From Malus domestica (taxonomy: Eukaryota; Streptophyta; Magnoliopsida; Rosales; Rosaceae): a stretch of 64,000 bases of DNA. The DNA lies in NCBI RefSeq assembly GCF_042453785.1, contig NC_091664.1:2285001-2349000 (forward strand). Direction: 5' to 3'. The translations under genes and the position numbers were made by a program. A model generated the notes under the pieces. The model was not told the DNA's origin. It did not search any database and saw nothing but the letters and a program-made list of their open reading frames with translations. Shown in pieces: positions 32,178 through 44,863 of this stretch (positions are counted from its first letter, which is position 1; each line of letters opens with the position of its first letter).

Positions 32178-34190
32178 TCAGATTATGCGGGATCGGAGCC
32201 ATTGCCCTGACGGCACTTGGCGCTTGTTCGGTATCTCAGCAAGACTGTACTTTCTGATGATACCAAAGCAGACTATGCAAGCTACTACAATGATCAGAAT
32301 GCCAAGTGGACTGTATTTGGGTAGCACTAGAAACATACCTGAAGAAAATGATACCACCATTCCTCCAATGGAGTACTGAATGAAACTTGAAGGTGTCGTT
32401 AGAATGACCCGTGAGAAAGCTGACAACCTAAAATGGTTATACACCACAATAATTGATAGAAAGAAGGAGATGGCGTCGGATACCACAAACACTCCGAAAA
32501 ATGCCCTTCTGTACAAGACGGCCATTCCGTTGCTTTTGAATCCTCCAGGCATTGTGAAAGCTGCTGCAAAAGTGACGGTTGCAATAAGCATCGCTACCAC
32601 TAGATCAGTGTTAAACTTGTTCGAGTCATCCCAATAAGCTTCAAGTGCTCTCTTCTTTGCAATGACCAAAGTGCTGTTTGGTGTATCCTTCTTTTCCGGT
32701 GATTCCAGTTTCATAAATTCACGGCGGATTTGTTGTTGGAAGACTGGCACACCAACAGCGCGGCCCAAAAGTCTCGAAACCGGCAATCCACTGAAGGCAC
32801 TCTAGAGTGTATAATACTTTGTTAGGCTAACTGGGTCTAAAAACAAATACAGAAAGAGTAATTTCTCTTGCCAAATAAGTGCTTATGTTGCCAAACTAAG
32901 AATCTAAACATAAGACGAGCTAAAAACTCAAAACGAAATAGCTATCACACCTATATTTCTTACCAGTTCAATATCGTCCCCAAGAAAAATGTCAACAGCC
33001 TTCAAGTGTTGATTATTGATAGCAGTACTATCCACTCTAGGGTTCTTTGCCAAAGCTATCAGGACATTAGGATTACTTCGACTAGCAGCTAGATGCAAAG
33101 GTGTGTTTCCGTCGTTGTCAGCTTCATTTATAAGTCCTGCATATTTAGGCGTGTCCACAATGTAGCTGATAACATCAAATTGATCACCTAAAACTGCTGC
33201 ATGCAGAACCGTTTGGCCTTTGTGATTGACCAATTCACAAGTATCAGGCCGCCATTGAGTCAACTCTTCCATCACTTTCGGACGGCCTGCGTATGCCGCA
33301 ACATGAAGAGCTGACATTCCAGATTTGTCCAAGATGTAAGAAATAGAACTATCTTGCTGCATCAATAATCAAGTTGCTCCAACGTTCCCTCTCAATGCTG
33401 CATAGTGTAATGGAATCCATCCGTTGGCGTCAACTTCTTTGATTATTTCAGGATTCTTGGAAACCATCATCTGCAGCCTAAATCATATGGAAACATAAAG
33501 GGCAGTAGGAAGCGAGTTAGTTGAAATTCGTTTCACAGAGGAGTGATTTCATTTTTTTTAGCTTATGAATATAAATTATTTACCTTCACAGTTAATGCGA
33601 GTAACTGCGGCATGTAAAGCCGTGACGCCATTAATCCCCTCAAAGGAAGGAGACGTTGGCGAATTGCCTAACATGTGCAGAGCTATGCTTCCATACCCCT
33701 TGCAAATAGCTAAGAATAATGGCGACTCGTTGGCGATGTTAGTTAAACAACATAGTCCGGAGTCGGCTTCAACCAATAGGATCACGACCTCGAGGTCACC
33801 TTGTCTGATAGCAACATGTAGTGCCGTATCGCCAATTGAATTTTTGGTCCGGAGTAACTCTTTATACGCTTCGCCATCGGCCAGCGCACCCTCCTCATCT
33901 ACTCCTAGCTTCCTTGCTTGATTAATGAGCAACCCTACTATTTCATCACAGCCTGCTCTAGCAGCTACATGCATGGGAGTGTCGCCTTTGTTGTTGGTGG
34001 CCCAAAACTGTGGAGATTGACTGTGGATCAGGACGACTTTGAAGAAATCGATTTGTCCAAACTCAGCTGCAAGGTGAAGAATATTATTATTCCTCGGTGT
34101 TTTCTGCAGAAGAAGATGCTCACAGTCTCCACTTTTTTCAAGAAAACCAAGATCCCCCGATCTTGCTGCCTCATACACAGAAGTATCCAT
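32178..34190 (-). pseudogene. Ankyrin-repeat PGG-domain membrane protein gene, disabled (copy C)
   Basis: Three exons fit: 34190-33584, 33477-32964 and 32801-32178. Exon 1 (MDTSVYEAARSGDLGFLEKS) and exon 2 carry about eight ankyrin repeats (NILHLAAEFGQ, DTPMHVAARAG, DTALHVAIRQG, SALHVAAYAG, TVLHAAVLGD, TPLHLAAS). Exon 3 has the PGG domain (FAAAFTMPGGF) and about four membrane helices. The family (ACD6/ITN1-like) acts at the plasma membrane in defence and salt responses. Two lesions sit at the start of exon 2: a 4-bp deletion just after the acceptor (AGGCTGCAG against AGGCATTGTGCAG in copies A and B) shifts the frame, and a TGA at 33371-33369 replaces Arg. Without the deletion, exon lengths 607 and 518 would restore frame exactly. 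The remaining sequence is otherwise clean, so loss looks recent. A sequencing or assembly error is the alternative. Confidence 0.85.
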
Positions 34191-34199
34191 GTCAAATCA

Positions 34200-35480
34200 G
34201 ACGAAATTAGCCCCTGTCAACTGGCACAAGATTAGTCCGTCATTTCAGTGTAATTATATTTATATATGCCTATTTGCGGAATCAAAATGAGAAAGTGTGT
34301 GATTGGTGCTTGATTTAATACGCCGTAGTCGTCAACATTTAGGTACATATCAGAAATTACTTGGGTATAAGAGGTTGTCTAGTTTAAAGGCCAGGTTTAA
34401 GTAAACTACCTACATTTTTGTGCCACAGTGACTAAAGTTCTTCAAAGAAAGCCCGTCAGGCATCAGGTAAGCCTGTGGAATAGTATCTACCAGGAGCCTA
34501 ACGCGCACCATCTGCAATGGTCTAATTTGAGAGAGGAGCGATGAGTATCAAACATACTGCATTTCTACCACATAAAAGTCCTTGATGTACTTTGACGAAA
34601 CTACCAGATGATGAACTACAAACAAGAATTCCACATTGATAAATCTTTCACTAATGCTAGGCAGAGTATCTAACCATCACCAAATAGTGATTCCTAACAG
34701 TCGACAACATGTTTCAAGGCTTCATCAGGGTAAAATATGTCCAATTACCATAAGCATGACAGTCCAAATAATAAAATTCATTCCAAAGTGGAATGAAGAG
34801 GCTTGTTCAGACAATGTTTATGACCAAAGACCGTAAAAACCAAATACAGAAGTACCTACTAGATGATAAAACCAGTCAATAATCCGACTACCAATTTTAA
34901 CATCTGGCAGTAGCTGACTACTAGACTCTTAGTACTCCCTATTTCTCGTCTTTCTCTGCCAGGAGCCATTTTCATACTAATACACTATTTGTCCACCAAC
35001 GTCTGATGTAGTGACGGTAGAAAGTTCAAAACAATCAAGTAAAATAAGAAAACCATCTCCAGTCTCCAAATGGAAACAGCTTGACTGATCATAATAAACA
35101 CCATCTTTGCCACATAACATACAATCTTGCTAAGATTCCTATCGCTCTTCCACACTCCACTGTCAAAAGCTGCCTCTTCAGTAAATCATTGAGAATATGG
35201 ATCATACTCAGTACTAACTTACTCCTAACAGTAGTCTTCAACCGAATTACGTACCATACGACAAGGCAGTAATGACCTATAAATAATTCTCTTCATCCTA
35301 AGAAAATAGTTTTAGTCACGGATGTGATTCTATTTCCCAAGAAACTAAGAAATGTGAACACATGCAGAGCAAGTTAACTTTGACAATACAGACAAAACAC
35401 ATGATCTTTTTCTTCTTTGGACCATAACATTTGTTTAAGTCATATGCCCCAAAAAATAGAAAACTCTACATGTACTAACC
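34200..35480. repeat. F-box/ankyrin intergenic flank block, copy 2
   Basis: Lies between the ankyrin and F-box genes. Same orientation as 4040-5110 and inverted relative to 19280-20540. At 35227-35245 it holds the uninterrupted Cassandra target (CTTCAACCGAATTA). It probably includes the promoter region of the ankyrin gene (34200-34400). Confidence 0.8.
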
Positions 35481-35496
35481 CGAAAATTAAACATTC

Positions 35497-36710
35497 TAGC
35501 CTTCAATAATGGTTCATGCAATTAGGAAAACTAAGTTAAGAAACAGCAGCAAATCAAACAAGGATTGAATTCAAAACCAATTACCTAGTAAGAATGAATC
35601 AACAAATGAGCTAAAATTGTTAGTAATATAAATGTATTTATTCTGTTTAACAGAATTCAAAATTTAATTACGAGTACTTTTCCTCTTAGATGCACAACAG
35701 GATTGTTTTCACTTGCTGGTAGGTTGTTAAGTTTTCTGCAAGTTCTAAAGAGGAGGGTCCAAGAGGAGACACCTAGACGGAGCAACTGATACGAAGTACA
35801 GAAGACAGGCAAAGTGCGAGAGAGGAGGTAAATAGTCGCGGTGAATGAAAGAGAAAACATATATCATTAGCTGTTAGATAATAGCATATTTAAAACATAA
35901 GGAAGTGTGTAAGTTTGTGTGTCCCTTGCTGTCATTTGACAATCCACAAAAACACAAAGAAGGATTTATCTTCATCGACAGGGGAAGCCTCTCAAGAGAA
36001 ACATGCATTTAACGAGGGGCATACCTTATCTTTGAAGGAAAACTATGTAGGAGAAATGAATGGAGAATTAGCACCAAGGATTATATGCAACAAATTGGCA
36101 AAAGTAAACAAGTACAGTAATTACTTAACCTATAAGAAAATTGCAAATGGCAAGAAACACCAATTTATCACATAGCTTTGACATATATTACCTTTGAGCT
36201 CTAGCCTGCGATGATATCTCTAAGCTGAACAAAGCTTGAAATATGGACACACTCATCGACCAATGATGGTATCCCATCAACCTCAACCGTCACAACGGAG
36301 CAAAGAATCATTCCTAAAAGGAGCTCTAGCCTTCAATAATGGTTCATGCAATAAGGAAAACAAAGTTTAGAAACAGCAGCAAATCAAACAAGGATTGAAT
36401 TCAAAACCAATTACCTAGTGACAATGAATCGTCATATAAGCTAAAACTGTTAGTAATATAAAGGGCGATTCCAAGCCAACAAAGCTCTCCACTTTGCGAG
36501 AGTCGGGGGAATAAATTGGCAAAAGTAAATATAAGTACATAAGAAAATTGCAAATAGCAAGAAAAACCAATTTATCACATTAGCTTTGACAATATTACCT
36601 TTGAGCTCTAGCCTGCGATGATATCTCTAAGCTGCAGAAAGCTTGGAATATGAACACACTCATCGATCAATGATAGCATCCCATCAACCTCAACCATCAC
36701 AACACCCCTT
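35497..36710. repeat. Local tandem duplication at the F-box gene 3' end
   Basis: The phrase TCTAGCCTTCAATAATGGTT (35497) with about 100 bp after it recurs at 36327. The F-box 3' end at 36180-36297 recurs at 36597-36713. This gives a tandem copy of roughly 0.4-0.8 kb at the end of the F-box gene. Confidence 0.75.
36180..36300 (-). pseudogene. F-box gene 3'-end fragment
   Basis: On the minus strand this encodes VVTVEVDGIPSLVDECVHIS and then the region of the terminal FLQLRDIIAG, matching the last 35 or so codons of the F-box gene at 36608. It is a product of the local tandem duplication and has no start. Confidence 0.75.
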
Positions 36711-37813
36711 GTTCCAGGAGTGTAAGCCTGCAAGTGAGACCCATTTAACAACAAGACTTTCCCCTCCTCTGTAAACTTCAACACTCGGGCAAAAGTTGGA
36801 GAATCAAGTGCTTCGTTGCTAATTTCAAGCTCTTTGGTCCAAGACTCGTTAATGCCATAATCCTTCATCATCCAGACATTGATATTACGAGTCGAGCAAG
36901 AGCGAACAGTTACAGAGAGGCAACCATTCAAGACTCCAAGGGTAAATTGAGTTTCTAGCAAATCCAAACAGCTCGGCAGCTGGTCTAAGTCCAAATAACA
37001 GGGAGGAAGTGGTAACTGCTGGAAATGCTCCCTTTCAACGTCAAAGGCCCATATGAAAGTCGAACTATCCCCATACTGACCAACCCAATGAAGGAATCCA
37101 TTAAGATAAACCCCATATGGTTGAAACCGAGAGGAAGGGAACACAGACACATCCCCAATGCTTCTCCAAATCCTGGAGCCAACAGTCAAAACCAATACTT
37201 CATCTTCACTAGATTTATCACTCGGAGACATAAACACAACAACTTTGTAGACATTACTGATGGGACTAAACCCAAACCCACAATAATACGGATTATCAAT
37301 TCTCCGACGCTGACAATAGGCGATAGTATGGGGAGACAAGGATATCACTGGAAGCGCTAAAGACTCGCTAGTAATGGGATTGGAAATGTAAAAATGGCGT
37401 TGGTTCAATTCATATATGCAGAGCAAACCATTGCAAGAACCCAAAATGCCCACACGAAGAGCGTGGACATTTGGATCTCTAGCAAGCTTCAGTACAAAGT
37501 CATTTGGGTTTGAGACCTTATCAAGGTCGAACAATAAGTATCCCTCCGATTTGGGGTTTATGGGGCCGCCTCTTAAGCCATGGAACAAAAATGAAGGGGG
37601 TGTTTGTGAAAATAGGTGTTTGGTAAACTGGGGGTCTGAGAGCGAATGGCGCCAAGACTTGCACACACACTGGCATTGGATGAGGGTTTTAATTGGGACT
37701 TTGCAGAATATCTGCACTGTTATGTGGTCTGGCAATTGCAGAATGTAGGGTTTCTTATCATCCTCTTCTATGTCAGTGTTGGTTGGTTCGGTTTTCTTTG
37801 TGTGTGCATCCAT
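36608..37813 (-). CDS. F-box protein with F-box-associated domain, second intact copy
   Basis: 401 residues from ATG 37813 (MDAHTKKTEP). The F-box is at 22-66 (YILQLPDHITVQIFCKVPIK, LIQCQCVCKSW). F-box-associated repeats follow: NGLLCIYE, FYISNPITSESLALP, YCGFGFSPISNVYKVVVF, PYGVYLNGFLHWVG and NINVWMMKDYGINESW. It is likely an SCF substrate receptor with unknown target. A non-ATG extension upstream is not coding: the sequence TTTTTTGCAG just before the start is the acceptor of a 359-bp leader intron (38181-37823), whose donor follows a short 5' UTR exon ending at 38182. It is paralogous to 5537-6748 and to the fragment at 18690-19195. No lesion is seen. Confidence 0.93.
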   Translation of the reverse strand: MDAHTKKTEPTNTDIEEDDKKPYILQLPDHITVQIFCKVPIKTLIQCQCVCKSWRHSLSDPQFTKHLFSQTPPSFLFHGLRGGPINPKSEGYLLFDLDKVSNPNDFVLKLARDPNVHALRVGILGSCNGLLCIYELNQRHFYISNPITSESLALPVISLSPHTIAYCQRRRIDNPYYCGFGFSPISNVYKVVVFMSPSDKSSEDEVLVLTVGSRIWRSIGDVSVFPSSRFQPYGVYLNGFLHWVGQYGDSSTFIWAFDVEREHFQQLPLPPCYLDLDQLPSCLDLLETQFTLGVLNGCLSVTVRSCSTRNINVWMMKDYGINESWTKELEISNEALDSPTFARVLKFTEEGKVLLLNGSHLQAYTPGTRGVVMVEVDGMLSLIDECVHIPSFLQLRDIIAG

Positions 37814-38182
37814 GTCGATTCGCTGCAAAAAACTCACAAGATTCTCAAATCAAGATTCATCCATAGTAAAGTTGAGCATGTATGTGCCAAATACATCACA
37901 TGATGGGACTAGAAATGGAGGTCGGATTACCAACAAGTAAAACAATCCCACAAGAAGGATTGGATTAAACACTCTAACTCAAAATTTTCAGAAGAAATCC
38001 AGTCTCTAAATTTACGAAATGGAAAAAACCCAAATCCATGAAAACAAATCCATAAATCCAAACCCTTCATTCTTATTAGAAAATAGCTGCTGACAAATAC
38101 ACAGAATAAGACTAAACCTGAAAAATAAACCCAGAAAAATAAAAATTAAATAAAGAAGGAAACCAGAAGAACTGAAAGTACC

Positions 38183-38260
38183 TGTTGATGCAGCTGTGAG
38201 GAGCTCTTGTTTCGTTTCTCTTCTTTCTGCTTGAATGAAAGTTCGTGAAGCCTTGTCTAG
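38183..38260 (-). promoter_or_regulatory. 5' UTR exon and promoter-proximal region of F-box gene 2
   Basis: The leader exon (GAGAAACGAAACAAGAGCTC on the minus strand) ends at 38182 with CAG before GTACTTTC. The same exon and intron start are preserved in the inverted pseudogene at 18705-18760. The transcription start is not determined. Confidence 0.5.
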
Positions 38261-39489
38261 AGACTCGGAAAGGTTTACAGCTTGGGTGTTTTAACAAATC
38301 ACTTCGATACTGTTCATTTTTTTGGTTAGTTTTCCTCATTTAATAGACGTTGCCGTCGTTGTGGCTAAAAAATGCTAAAACACTTTTTTAGGCTGACGTT
38401 ATTTGCATAATTATTTTTATATTTCATGTACTATTAAAAATTTTGATCGTCGGATTAAATAGGGGAAATGTTATTAGTATTCTAAAAATCTCATTCTATA
38501 TTCTTGACAAATGTATTTTTCTTTCTAAATATAGAAAGTTTGAAGTGTAGAATGAGATTTTTGGAGTGCCAATAACAATTCCCTTAAATAAATTAAAGAA
38601 AATTGATGAACAAAATTTAAACTTAGTGTATGAGAGTTAAAAAGTGGTGTGTGAATTTGAACCACTTAGTACTATGATTTAGTGATACTCTTCTTCACTT
38701 GTAAATAAGAGGTCTTAGATTCGATTCTGACTAAAAACGAATTTGAACCCCATTATTGCTAACCTATTGTGAGGCTAAGCACACCCTTCCCCATTAGTGT
38801 AGATAATAACACTACCTTAAAAAAAAACATTGTTAGCTATGAGTCGTGACATTAAAAATGAAAAATGATTTTTGCATTTTTTTTTTTTGTTTCTTCATTA
38901 TTTTTCCCTTGTTTTTTAGTCATTAGATTACTAAATCAAAAGAGAAATAAGATATAGAAACAAAGGGAGGAGTGGAAGAAAATGAATGTGAAAAATCATT
39001 GCCCTTGAATATTAGAGTATGATTGTTTTTCTAGTTTTGCTTTCAGTAGAAAATGTTTTTCTGGCTTTGCTTCCGGTAGAAAAATTATATTACAATTTTA
39101 TTGTAATACATTAAATAAACCGTCTTATTTTCAGTTCGTTCGAACTTGCATGTAGACGAGAGGCACACTATTTGAGCTAACGGTTCACCTAAACCTACAT
39201 ATAGAGCTTGTACTTTCTTCAAAGAGAATGCGTGTTTTTGCATGAAACGCGGCCAATCCTAGATGCAAAACGAGGTTAGAAAGATCAAAGACATGCGTGC
39301 ATTTACAAGAGACAGACCGTATTTTCTTCACTGCCTTCAACTTGGCTTTACCATCAAGAGATATATATACACATAATTAACTCTACTGCACTAAACTACA
39401 ATATTTCTACATCGAGGGAAACCTTGCTAGTGTAATCTATCTTCTTCTCTGACCCAAATTCGATCTTCACAAGAACGAACCTCATTTGC
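38261..39489. other. Intergenic between F-box gene 2 and the TFIIIC-like gene
   Basis: AT-rich, with a short inverted pair near 38470-38570 (ATTCTAAAAATCTCATTCTA against its complement), possibly a small hairpin element. No gene is seen. The right end holds the 3' UTR of the TFIIIC-like gene. Confidence 0.45.
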
Positions 39490-42400
39490 TTAAGTTGGTG
39501 ATGCAGAAAGTAGGAAATCCGGTTGTAGTCTTTGTAGCAGTATACCACAAAAGGGACACAGTGGTTTTAAGGATGTGTCTAGCAAAGGCGATGCGGCCAA
39601 AGATTTGAAATTCAAAGGAAGACCGGGGGTTGCAAACAGAATCGCTGGTGCCGGTTTGGAAGCTCGTCTATGACAGCATGTGCAAAACCATGTCGGAGTA
39701 GTAGGACAAATCTCCATAGAAATGGAACACCTGACTAGTTTGTGGCCCTTTCCGCTGCAGATGGCAACTTCTGGAGATTCAAATGGAACTGATGCTAAAC
39801 AATAGCTGCACGTCTCTGCTGATGTGCATTTACTGGACTTAAACCTGTTGTTTGAAGAAGAATACGGAGCAATACTTAGTACATAGCACTTATAGTTTAC
39901 ACAGACAGTTGCATTGCCAATTACGAAAGCCTCATACTTTTGGAACCTTTTCACTGGTCGCTTCAATTCTATTATAATGTGTTTAACTATCTAATCAACT
40001 TATTATTCCCGCCATCTGAAAGCCAACCACCACCCAGAAACCTCTAACGACCTTAACCACTAACTGCCCTCTGACCCATTTACCAGCTGTGCTGGCACAT
40101 CACAAGGAACATCATAACCAGAAAAGGCAATAGTACACTATAGCAAAAACATACCCCAAAATATTGAATTTCAAATTTCCAACATCCAAATTCAACAGCC
40201 AGAGACACTTTAAAGCTTTAAGATACATGGAAAAATTTAAAATTTCACTAAATATTTTAGTTTTTTAACAATCAAATTAAGAAGGGACTGCTTCTTCTTT
40301 TTTTATATTTTATGGTCCCACTCCGAATGCGTAATCTTCACTGCACCAAGCCTCAGAGAAGTATATTACATGAAGTTATTTTCGATGATATATGAAGTCA
40401 AAATGCAGAGACACGGAAAAGCATGGTCCTCTTGATTAAAGTAACAAGAATAAACAATCATATCAATAAAGAGGGTAGACAGATTCCTATGACAAAGGAT
40501 AAAAGTCAGGAAGTACCTCCTATCCCGCTTTCCAACTTCAGATGCGAGGACCTTTAGCTGACCGTGCACATGATCATGATTAAGCTCAATCCACTGCTCC
40601 ATTTGTGCTAAGCCAACAGGAAACCACTTTCCAGGTGGAGAATTTGGGGCTGAAGTAGGCATTTGACTTAAAAGAGCAGAAAATGTAAATCCCACAAGCC
40701 TTTCCCGGAGTTCTTTTTCACTGTTCAAAAGCAGATTGATCCACAAAGACCGCTTCTCTTTTTCAGCACCATGTACTCCTTTCAAATTCAGTAATTTACT
40801 GTTTATTTCATCAGCCTTCATCTCTGATAGAATCACACGTCTGCAGATTATATTGAGAAGGTGTAATTGGCGAGAAGTAACTATTGAGCAACTTCGGGAG
40901 ACATTCAACAAAACCGTTTCAGCAGGAATGCCCGTTTGAGATCCCAAGTATGAAATAGAGAGCCACTTAATCAGTACTTCTTCTACAAACTCTGGTTTAG
41001 AATGATTGAAAGCCAACAATGCTGTTACAATATCCCAAACAACCAGAGGTTTATCTTGCATTTCATACTGCTTTAAGGACCATAGAAAGTTGGACTCCCA
41101 ATAAACCAACTCCTCAGAAAAACCAGGAATCGCTTCAACATCAAAATGTAGGGAATTGTTTGGCGAGACATCTACTTGCTGCCCACCGGTCCAGAAAAAC
41201 TCAACAATGGCCTTTTGAGTCCTGAGAATGTTCGCAAAAATGTAAATTCATCAAGAATTAGAAAACAACAACCAATATTGTAACTCTACATTAGGTTGCT
41301 TGTTCTTTTCTATAGAATACATAAATTCTTTTACGTGCTCTTCTGCTTCCTGTAATATTGTTATGACTTAGGACGGATGAAGTGGGGATTTTTTATCGGA
41401 TCAATACTACAATTTGATGAATTCTTGCAAATAAGAAAAACTCACAATTTTATCTTTTTTTCCTCCATTTCTTTATCCAAGGAAGATAAAGGGTTCTATG
41501 TTTATGAATCCTTTGACCCTCCATTTATGATAATGTTTTTGGTTGAGTTGCAACAGTGTTGTCCTTTTTTCTTTTGATATCCTTTCATTCCATCTTTAGG
41601 ATTCATTCACGTTATAATAGTATATAATGTTTAGCCACTCTCAAATTTATCCAAACCACAAAAGATGGATCTAATAGAGGAATGTAATTAGCATAAAAAT
41701 TATCTCACCTTGCCTCGTACATTGGGTTTAATTGTTCAACATCAGTATTTCGAACCTGCCATTTTCAATTACAGATATCTTAGTTTATTTTCACTTTTAT
41801 GGTATGCGAGAATATGTTTGTATTGGCGCAAAGAAAATATCATACCCAAGCAATCACAAGATTTCCAGGGGACACTGCCAGACCAAAGCAAGAAACAAAT
41901 TCTTCTGGTAACTGCATCAAATTTTAGACTGACGTTATGGTGGAATACAAAAAATTAAACAAGCATACTTAAACGGTAAGAACTTACATCAGTTGAGTTT
42001 CTCAAACGAGGAGTATTTGAAGGAATAGGTACTTCACAGAGAGAACTTCCACTCAAAATCCAACAGCGTACAACATTATCCTAGTATCATTGTAAAAGAA
42101 TGGTTGCCAAATGAATAATGTAGATATAAAATATTCCACAGAAAGTTTAGGTAAGTACATACCTGGCTGCAGCTATACAAAGATTGCCCATCAAACGCCC
42201 AAGCTAATCCTGTAACCTGGTCAGTTCCCAGAAGCATAAATAGCCAGCAGTATGCAATATAAGATTTTGACAAATAAAAAGACACTTACCGTCTGGCCAT
42301 GTGCATCATATGTGCCAATCTTGTCAAAATTTTGGCTAGATATGTTGCATATCCACAATTCAAAAGAGCCAGATCCTTTTCCAGCTGCTAAGTGAATTTT

Positions 42401-44420
42401 GTCTGGAGACTTAGTAGGCACAATGACTGAAAGTACAAAAACTGGGGCAGCATCGCTTGCAACCTATTTAAAAGTTCAAAATAAAAGCATGCTCAACAAT
42501 ACAGTAGAATAACACGAAGAGCACTGTATACAAAAAGACAGAAAAAGAAAGAACTACCTCCTGCAATAGGGAAAAGGAAGTGTCGCTAGGTTCTGATGAC
42601 TTCAGCAACTTTTCATTATTCCCCAGCCAGATCCTCACACTGGAAAGATAAGGAGGCACAAAATGAATACAAGAAATCACAGATAAAACTAACAAAAGAC
42701 AAAACAAGAAGACAACAATCGAATCTCGAACAGATAATAAAGAAATTTTTGGGTAATCAGTTAGCAGATTAATCAGAGTCGCAACTCTCGTAAACGAGTC
42801 CAGTGGTAGGACTACTGCTAGTATGTTGAAACAAGATACAAACTTGACAACTAAACTGACACTAGAATGCAAGTAGCATGTTGCTCAACACCATTTAAGC
42901 ACCTTGCTTCTACACTGCAAAAACTATTCTCTAACTAGACAAGAAATTTCATACAAGTGCTATAAGAGTGAAATTCATTATGATTTCCAGCATACCTAAC
43001 TTACCTCCCATCAGTACTAGCTGTAGCCAACAAAACTCTAGGATTTGAAGAATCAGAATCAAGCAACGCCCAACCAATAGCTGTGATCCATGAATTGTGC
43101 GCCTGAAGAATCCCTATGAGTGCCACAGTTTCCGGGACCCTGCTTTGATCAACAGAGTAGCATTCTGGTATAGGAATTCTCCATACAGAAACTTTCCCGG
43201 ACTTCCCTCCAACTGCAAGTAACGACATGGACAAACCATCTTGAGGAACTGAACAGGTTTTGGATAGTGAATGCAGCATTGGCGACCAGGCAACTACAAG
43301 AGTTGATAGCATTGCCGTGCGAGAAGCATATTGATCTGCAGTTATAAGAGGGAGTGTGCTGTTTTCTGGTATCTCCTTGGCAGGTTTTACTTTCGATTTT
43401 GAAGCACGAACAATCTTATTTGAACTCTTTTGTTTCACTGGGTCATAGTCAATCTCAGGCTCTATTTCATGCTCCTAATACGAGTATAGTCAGAAAGACC
43501 GTCGGTCGGTGCTCAGGGCATAAATCAATAGGACTGCACCTGACAGATGAGAGGACTTACATTTACATCTTGCTGTTTTGATGAAGAAGCCCATGCCTCC
43601 CCAAAATTTATACTCTGAAGATAATCATAAAGCTTGGCCGATACATTTGCAACCTGAGCAATATGCATAACCAATTCAGAACCACAAAAGACTACAACTT
43701 TATAACATCAACCAGTTTAAACTGCAGATACACATATACCTCTATCCATTCAGCACAAAAATCGCAATATGGAGAGCGATAAAGCTTGACGAATCCTTGG
43801 GTGGTGCAGACAGCCAGCAAGCAGCCAGCGTTCGGAGCAAGCCCAACGGGGGACCAAGAAATCGATCGAACACAAGGTTCTTGGTCCCGTGATAAAATGG
43901 TAGGCAGCATGCAATTAGAGAATAAATCTGAAAACCCAACAACAAAACAACGAATGAGAATGGAAACGCACATTATATAATCGAAGCCGAAAAGATCGAA
44001 AATTTTGGTGTATGCAATGTACCTTGTCTGTCTATGACACCAATCGGAAAAGGTTGGCTGTTTTTTATGGTGATTAGGCCTCTTGGTCCAAAAGGCAGAG
44101 CAGCCGGATTCTGCGACACACACACAAACATAAACACTTGACCAAACAAAAACACAAACACTTGACAAAACAAAAACATTATGAAACATGAATCAGAGTT
44201 TCTGTTTTGAAATTACGAAAAAAACGAAGTTAGAGTGAGAGGATTGATGAATGGAGAGTACCAGGATGGTGACGAGGTGGCCGGAAGCGACGGCGATGAG
44301 GTTCTCGTCGGACCAAGCGATGGCGTCGGGGAAGGATGGAGCGCCGACGAGCACGGTGGCCTGGAAACGGGAGTCGGCGTTTTGGGTTTGGATTTGGGAA
44401 TTGGAGGGAAAGAAAGACAT
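39490..44420 (-). CDS. TFIIIC 90-kDa-type subunit (GTF3C4-like WD40 and zinc-finger protein)
   Basis: Thirteen exons join in frame: 44420-44262, 44110-44023, 43927-43740, 43653-43561, 43474-43005, 42639-42558, 42463-42290, 42216-42163, 42080-41988, 41911-41846, 41755-41709, 41221-40517 and 39844-39490. They total 2574 nt, or 857 residues, all with GT/AG introns. The first two thirds hold a WD40-like propeller (LIAVASGHLVTIL, RSISWSPVGL, LLAVGGKSGKVSVWRI, VTGLAWAFDGQSLYSCSQ). The C-terminus is a Cys/His zinc-binding module (CSYCLASVPF, CSGKGHKLVRC, WFCTCCHRR, KPLCPFCGILLQRLQPDFLL). This pairing is that of the TFIIIC tau90 subunit, which helps recruit RNA polymerase III to tRNA and 5S genes in the nucleus. 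The closest known plant gene I can name is Arabidopsis AT3G49400. It looks intact and is the only clear single-copy host gene here. Confidence 0.93.
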
Positions 44421-44535
44421 GGCCGTTGGGATCCGATTTCAATGTCGGGTGACCTCAGTTCAGTTCAGTTCAGTTCAGCAGATGACAGAACCCTAGTTCG
44501 AGTCTCGATGGAAACTATAACTGAGATTTATTAGT
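44421..44535 (-). promoter_or_regulatory. 5' leader of the TFIIIC-like gene with GTTCA repeats
   Basis: Just upstream of the ATG lies a five-unit CAGTT/GTTCA microsatellite (about 44456-44478). The transcription start and TATA box are not clear. Confidence 0.4.
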
Positions 44536-44863
44536 TTCACTTATTTATAATTTTTTTTTGTCGGCTACTTTTATTGACACCTCACATTTATTAAAACACT
44601 GCATAATTAATATTTTAAATAAAAAATTTAAAATGTCATATAAACTTATGTGCATTTGTCAGTTTGTCATTTTAAACGATTTGTCATATCAATTATCGAA
44701 AATCATAATTTGTTGTCTCATCTTAACTTTGTTAAGTTTTTTTTTTTTATCTAAAATAAGTTTATGTTTAGAGTTATTTCGAACTATTGATCTCCTTTTC
44801 ACAATTTTTTTTTTACAAAATATACGCACACTAGGAGTTTGGTGTGTTGGGGGGGGGGAGCAG
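44536..44863. other. AT-rich intergenic region
   Basis: T-runs and a G-run (44851-44859). Nothing coding is recognised. Confidence 0.4.

Noticed and set aside
37814..37837. Eight-codon upstream extension of F-box gene 2
   Set aside because: It begins with GTG and lies across a clear intron acceptor (TTTTTTGCAG), so it is leader sequence, not coding.
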